Shown here: positions 59,640 through 64,000 of the stretch, one piece after another
Layout: the number at the start of each line of letters is the position of its first letter
Numbering within the stretch: position 1 is the stretch's first letter
From: Cinnamomum chago
Taxonomy: Eukaryota; Streptophyta; Magnoliopsida; Laurales; Lauraceae
Reading direction: 5' to 3'
DNA length: 64,000 nucleotides
NCBI GenBank assembly: GCA_038049695.1
Contig: CP142461.1
Span: forward strand, 28,093,001 to 28,157,000
Notes under the pieces: model-generated
Told to the model about the DNA's origin: nothing
Seen by the model: the letters and a program-made list of their open reading frames with translations, nothing else
Database searches by the model: none
Made by a program: the position numbers and the translations under genes

Positions 59640-60150
59640 ATCGGTTTCATAATAACCGATATAAAATATTATATATAACTGGCGGTTAGCCGCAGGTGCA
59701 CTGGCGGTTAGCCGCATGTGCACTTGCGGTTAGCCGCATGTGCACAGGCGGTTAGCCGCAGGACGCCCTGAAAAGGGAGGGAAGAAGGAAAAATAAAAAG
59801 GAGGGAAATAACCAATATAAAATATGTATATATAATATCGGTTCCATAATCACCGATATAAAATATGTGTATACAACCGATATAAAATATATGTATACAA
59901 CCGATATAAAATATTTGTCTATAATATCGGTTTTATAATAACCGATATAAAATATTGAAATTAATATCACATATTTTCCTAACCGATATTATATATAGAG
60001 ATTATTATGTCGGTTCCAGTGTAACCGATATAAAAAAAATTGACCGATATAAAAAAATATTAACCGATATAAAATACATTGACTGAAGATATTATATCGG
60101 TTATATAAAAAACCGATATAGGGCAGTTTTTGCAACCGATATAAAAGCCC
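59640..60150 (+). repeat. Right subterminal AACCGATATAAA array of the CACTA
   Basis: Over a dozen AACCGATATAAAA or ATATCGGTT words lie in both orientations, mirroring the left side. A GGTTAGCC cluster is embedded at 59684-59757. Confidence 0.85.
59684..59757 (+). repeat. Palindrome-like cluster, GGTTAGCC x4 at 22-bp period
   Basis: GCGGTTAGCCGC starts its 8-bp core at 59684, 59706, 59728 and 59750, an exact 22-bp spacing three times. The spacers carry GTGCAC. These are the GGCTAGCC sites with one base changed in the same position in all four. Confidence 0.9.
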
Positions 60151-60403
60151 TTTTTTCTAGTAGTGTAATCTCTTTCTTTTCTAAACATTGTTACTGCATC
60201 AATAATGACAGTGTTTCTAAAGCTCTTTTAAATAAATGCATAAAGGCTTGATTCACAAATTCTTTTACCGATTCATTTTGAGCAAGAGAAATGGTAATTG
60301 GTTAATTACAATAATTTTTACAAGTTGTTAACTAACATTACTAGAATTAGAATAGAAAAACCTCCTTAAACTATCATACGAAGAACTTTGGGATAGTTAG
60401 TAG

Positions 60404-61372
60404 CATGGTTCAAAATCTCGGTTTCGGTCGCGGTATCGGCAGGGCCGAAAAACCGATATGATATCGGTATCGGTTGCGGATATCGGTCCGCCGCAGTCAT
60501 CACGGTATGAATTTTTTTTAATCCAAAAAATTCGCAAAAATATCCAAAAAATCCAAAATATTAGAAAATACTGGAAAACAATATTTGTTTCCATTAATAA
60601 CAACAATAAATCAAAATCTCGATCACCTTAAGTTATGAGTCCTGTCTGTGTCGCAAAAATCCTTTTGCGAAATCCTAAATATATAAATCTAACATAAAAG
60701 TACGTAGATTAATCATTTACACACCATACAATGATCATGAATCATTAAAACAACATATTTATGATGAAATCCCCAAAAAATAATATATTATAATTCAAAT
60801 ATTAAAAAATCCGAAAATAAAAAAAATTGAAAAAAAAGTTCAAAATCATATATATGAGTAGATCTAGCATGAAAGTATGTAGATCTAACTTCTAAATGAA
60901 GAAAACAACATAAGTGAGTAAGTGACAAACCTCCATGCTTCATCTTCAGCGCAAAAAAAAAAAAAAATGCGTATCGCCAAAAGTGCGCCGGCCGGGTTCC
61001 ACCTGAGGGGGAGTATTGAAAAGTGGGCTCCACCCGAGGGGGAATATTGAAAAGTATTTCCGCTGCCTCTACTAACGCCTTGAGGTTTTGGTAGGAATGG
61101 CTAGTTAAAGAAATTCAATATGGTATCAGAGCCAACCGGTCGTGAGTTCGAATCCTAGGAGGAACGACTCGGCGCAAAAAAAAAAATGCGTGTCGCCAAA
61201 AGTGCGCTGGCCGGGTGGATGAGGGGGAGTATTGAGAAGTGGACTCCACCCGAGGGGAAATATTGAAAAGTATTTCCGCTGCCTCTACTAACGCCTTGAG
61301 GTTTTGGGCCGAGATTTTGAAGAATTTTCCCACTACGGATCGGTGCGGTATCGGCCAGTTTTTAAATCCATG
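60404..61372. mobile_element. Non-autonomous hAT-like element with TRIM remnants inside
   Basis: The ends CATGGTTCAAAA and TTTTTAAATCCATG form a short imperfect inverted pair. The flanks are GTTAGTAG (60396-60403) and GTTACTAG (61373-61380), an 8-bp duplication with one difference. CGGTATCGG words cluster near both ends. There is no transposase. Length is 969 bp. Confidence 0.65.
61014..61307 (+). mobile_element. Truncated tandem TRIM (two LTRs, shared internal parts)
   Basis: An LTR of about 104 bp (61014-61117, TATTGAAAAGTGGGCTCC...) is followed by a perfect primer site TGGTATCAGAGCC (61121-61133). A short internal part with GGCGCAAAA and a polypurine tract GAGGGGGAG follows. A second LTR starts at 61230 and loses its last part at about 61307. 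A second copy of the internal end (GCGCAAAA ... GAGGGGGAG) precedes the first LTR at about 60950-61013. This is a tandem TRIM cut at both sides. GAGTTCGAATCC inside resembles a tRNA B box but has no tRNA around it. Confidence 0.75.
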
Positions 61373-61541
61373 GTTACTAGGGCTTCCCTCATAGGATCCA
61401 AGTTCACCAATCACCATCACAAACAGAAAATGGCCCCCACCACAATGGAACCTTACATGATTCCCAAAGATATATTCCATGTTTTACTATTTTTTGTTTC
61501 TAAATACCAATCATGACTCGCAACGACTACAATAAAACAAA

Positions 61542-62500
61542 GAGAGCTGCTACCTGCACACTGCATTTTGCTCTCTACACACTGCATTTTAAAAGAAAAA
61601 AAAAATCCTAAACTACCCTCGCCCTCTCCTTCCCTCTCTCTCCCTTCTCCACGTTGTCCACCGCCCGCCCACCCTCTCCCCTTCCTCTCTTCTCCCTCTT
61701 CCTCTCCATTTCCCTCTTTATTTCCCTCTATTTCCCTCTCCTTGTTCGTCGCGGCCAGCTGCCCGCCCACTCTCCATCTCTTTCTCCCTCTTCCTCTCCT
61801 TCTCCCTCTCTATTTCCCTCTCCCCGCTCATCACCGACCACCGCTCGGTCACCTTCTCCCCATCCTCTCTCCCTCTCACGGTGGACAAGCAAATGGAGAA
61901 TAATCAAATGCTTTGGATGTAATAAAAAAAAATTACCATTGAAATTGGCGAATCCGATTCTTTCGGCGTTACAGGGCCGAACAAACCGAGTTTTTCCATT
62001 GAAATCGGCGAATCCGATTTGTTCGGCGTTACAGGGTCGAACAAACCGAATTTGTTCGGCCCTGTGTCGCCGAATGAAATTGGATTCGCCGATTTCAATG
62101 ACAAATTTTATTAATTTTTACATCCAAAGCATTTGATTCTTCTCCATTTGCTTGTCCACCGTGAGAGGGAGAGAGGATGGGGAGAGGGTGACCAAGGCGG
62201 CGGTCGGCGACGAGCGGGGAGAGGGAAATAGAGAGGGAGAAGGAGAGGAAGAGGGAAAAGGAGAGTGGGCGGGCGGCGACGAGCAGGGAGAGGGAAAGAG
62301 AGGGAAATAGAGAGGGAGAAGGAGAGGAAGATGATGAGGAAGAGGGAGAGGAGAGGAAGGGAAGAGGGTGGGCGGCGACAACGAGGAGAAGGGAGAGAGA
62401 GGGAAGGGAATGGCGAGGGTAGTTTAGAAATTTTTTGATTTTTTTTTTTTTTAAATATAGTATGTAGAGAGTTATTTGTAGTGTGTAGGTAGTCACTCTC
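61542..62500. mobile_element. MULE-type foldback element with TIRs over 400 bp
   Basis: The element starts GAGAGCTGCTACCTGCACAC and its far end, read in reverse, gives GAGAGTGACTACCTACACAC. The two arms, of roughly 430 bp each, stay complementary through the CT/GA-rich stretches to a small loop. Perfect 9-bp duplications TAAAACAAA flank it (61533-61541 and 62501-62509), the Mutator signature. The loop carries repeats of TTCGGCGTTACAGGG in both orientations. Open frames in the arms are low-complexity artefacts. Confidence 0.87.
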
Positions 62501-62509
62501 TAAAACAAA

Positions 62510-64000
62510 ATTTCCCCCGCTCAAACTATTTCGTCTCCGCAAATAAATTCCACGATCCATGGCAACAACCCACCCCAACCACAAGACCGTAAAAAGTCTA
62601 CAAAGTACAAATGACTGACTCCCGTCTTCGTGACTTTCCCTTAGCAAACCGCCACGTGTCAGTCCTCCAGCTTCCAGATTCCAGATTCCTTCCCCAGTCC
62701 CCAGTCCCCAGTCCCCAGTCCCCAGTCCATTCCGCCCCTCGGACCAGCGACCGGCAACGAACGCTCGATCAATAAATACCCAACACTCTCCCTCTTTTTC
62801 GCCGAATGCCACGATTTAAATTTTTTAGGTATTAACAGACAGATTTCGGAGCCAAAGAATCGGCCCATATTGCTCCGGTACGTGTTTCTTTCCGTTACGA
62901 TTTTCGCCCCCCTTTCCATCTAAGCTGTTTTCTTTCCAGCGGTTTCTGGTTTTATTTACACTGCATCTTCTGCTACAATAGTCTTCTCTCTTTTCCCTGA
63001 AAAGCGGTTTCTGTTTTTTTCTTTTTCTTTTTTTTATGGAAATAAGCGGTTTTGGTTTTTTTTTTTACATTGGAGTTAGGGCTGGTAGGGAACTGGTGTG
63101 GTTTTGGGCTGTGGGTGTGGGCCCAGTTTTGTTGAAGTGGGGGCGGTTGGATTGAAGAGACCTGTGTGTGGATGGTCCCTGATGGAATGAATTGATGAGG
63201 TGGGGCCTTTGGGTAGGTTTGAAAATGGGTCATGTTGTGCCCGGCATGAAGAAACTATGAGTCTGGGTCCAAGACCCAATACCCATGGGACCTGGATGTT
63301 GTGATCATAGAATAGTATTACTTTTTTTTTTCTTTTTTTTTTTTAAACAGAATAGTATTACTTAGATGGAAATTAGATGATGTATGCAAATAAGCATTCA
63401 AGTGGATGTTTTAAATTGTGACATGTATTTTTTTTTTTTAAATGTAGTTGGTGATTGAATTAGTCAATTCATCATGTATAGTATGCAAATTGAATGTACC
63501 AATTATTGAAACTTGAGCTCCATATAATGTTTCTTTCGAAAGATACAGATTAATTTGTGTGCTTTTGACATCAATCATTTAATACATGGTTGCTTTTTTA
63601 ATGTCCCAAATCTGCATCAAATGGTCAAAGTTCCATCCCAAATCAGTTAAGACTGTGATTTGTATAATTGAAGAAAAGAGCAAGGAGAAGCGGAAAGGCA
63701 GAAGCAATTTAGAATTTTTTTTTTATTTTATACCCATAAAATCTTTCAATCAATCCCAGTAGGATTAGGACTCTTCTCTTCTGATTTTCGGCAATTGTAA
63801 CCCTATAGAAGGAGCATTAGAGATTGTATTATTACCATTCAAAAAACTTTCTTGTATTGTTCATTTAGAAACTTATCAATAAAATTATAGTTGTAGGTTT
63901 CAGGTTCCCTCCAGTTTGGCAACTCTATTATTAGAGTAAGTGAAGTAAAGTTGATTTTGAAGAAAGAATAAAATATAAGTGGGTTATGATGGTATTTTGT
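62510..64000 (+). promoter_or_regulatory. Probable promoter and first leader exon of a rightward host gene
   Basis: A G-box GCCACGTGTC lies at 62651-62660. Five tandem CCCCAGT units lie at about 62692-62729, and a TATA-like ATAAATA at 62772-62778. A CT-rich start with no ATG-led frame of note follows. A candidate exon ends at TCCG|GTACGTG (donor at 62878), and the rest to the window edge is T-rich, like a leader intron. No coding exon is reached. The call rests on order and composition only. Confidence 0.38.

Larger units (their letters stand above)
57490..60165 (+). mobile_element. Non-autonomous CACTA (En/Spm) transposon
   Basis: The ends CACTACTAGAAAAAAGGG and CCCTTTTTTCTAGTAGTG are perfect 18-bp inverted repeats, flanked by TAA duplications (57487-57489 and 60166-60168). 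Both subterminal regions are filled with AACCGATATAAAA and its complement, the expected transposase-binding words. The 2.7-kb body contains five 192-bp tandem units, clusters of GGCTAGCC palindromes, and a purine-rich stretch (about 59040-59590). No transposase domain was seen, so it depends on an autonomous relative. The long open frames through the purine-rich part are low-complexity artefacts. Confidence 0.92.

Noticed and set aside
59013-59723. Minus-strand open frame of 236 codons, with a 207-codon partner in another frame
   Set aside because: It lies in the purine-rich middle of the CACTA element. Its product is Ser/Leu/Phe low-complexity from GA/CT tracts, with no domain.
61120-61165. 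A tRNA gene suggested by GAGTTCGAATCC
   Set aside because: No A box or cloverleaf surrounds it. The neighbouring TGGTATCAGAGCC is the primer site of a TRIM.
61568-62812. Several overlapping open frames of 87-233 codons on both strands
   Set aside because: They fall in the CT/GA-rich arms of the MULE foldback and mirror each other through the inverted repeat. They are composition artefacts.

Overview
The window looks like intergenic, repeat-dense DNA from a flowering plant. The evidence is plant-specific repeat families (a Cassandra LTR carrying 5S rRNA sequence, Copia and long-LTR Gypsy elements primed by initiator-Met tRNA, CACTA, hAT, FAR1/MULE, an L1-type LINE) together with plant-style introns and AT-rich spacers. 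I cannot name the species. No complete host gene is visible. Host traces are one probable first coding exon on the minus strand (28343-28444) with its 5' leader scattered to its right, and a probable promoter and first non-coding exon on the plus strand near the right edge (62.6-62.9 kb).

Layout. 1-3.3 kb: the end of a Gypsy-type LTR lies on a decayed minus-strand Copia; inside the Copia LTR sits a complete 415-bp TRIM with target duplication CAAAT and a run of 30 G. 4.6-4.9 kb: Cassandra solo LTR. 5.1-6.2 kb: 3' part of a LINE, cut by a 3.0-kb Gypsy-type solo LTR (6243-9249, GGTAG). 9.3-10.7 kb: a probable Copia LTR. 12.3-19.9 kb: a young, gag-only, Sirevirus-like element with intact ends (TGAGG). 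20.8-23.8 kb: a FAR1/MULE-like pseudogene split by a related solo LTR (21663-23592, TTCTT). 24.6-28.0 kb: another long Gypsy-type LTR. 28.5-46.9 kb: a nested tower. An LTR lies in the host leader, an autonomous-type hAT (28531-45345, GTTGGAAG) lies at the edge of that LTR, and a very young 9.8-kb Copia (28867-38666, CCTCT) lies in the hAT leader. 47.2-48.9 kb: a second solo LTR of the tower's outer family. 49.9-53.5 kb: a 3.6-kb solo LTR (GGTAA). 55.5-56.8 kb: a possible Helitron. 57.5-60.2 kb: a non-autonomous CACTA (TAA). 60.4-61.4 kb: an hAT-like element containing TRIM remnants. 61.5-62.5 kb: a long-TIR MULE foldback (TAAAACAAA).

The most unusual signal is shared by elements that are otherwise unrelated. 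Copia-type LTRs, Gypsy-type LTRs and the CACTA element all carry clusters of 8-12 bp perfect or near-perfect palindromes (GGTCGACC, GGTTAACC, GATCGATC, GGCTAGCC). Within a cluster the start-to-start spacing is mostly 20-23 bp, about two helical turns. In the two Sirevirus-like LTR types the cluster ends about 25 bp upstream of the TATA box. In the Gypsy-type LTRs it lies several hundred bp downstream of the promoter. A roughly 49-bp composite, CAGTGT - palindrome - palindrome - ACACTG, occurs in both a Copia-type and a Gypsy-type LTR.

All calls come from reading the sequence by eye. Boundaries backed by target duplications are firm. Family and lineage names rest on remembered motifs, and alignments were not computed.
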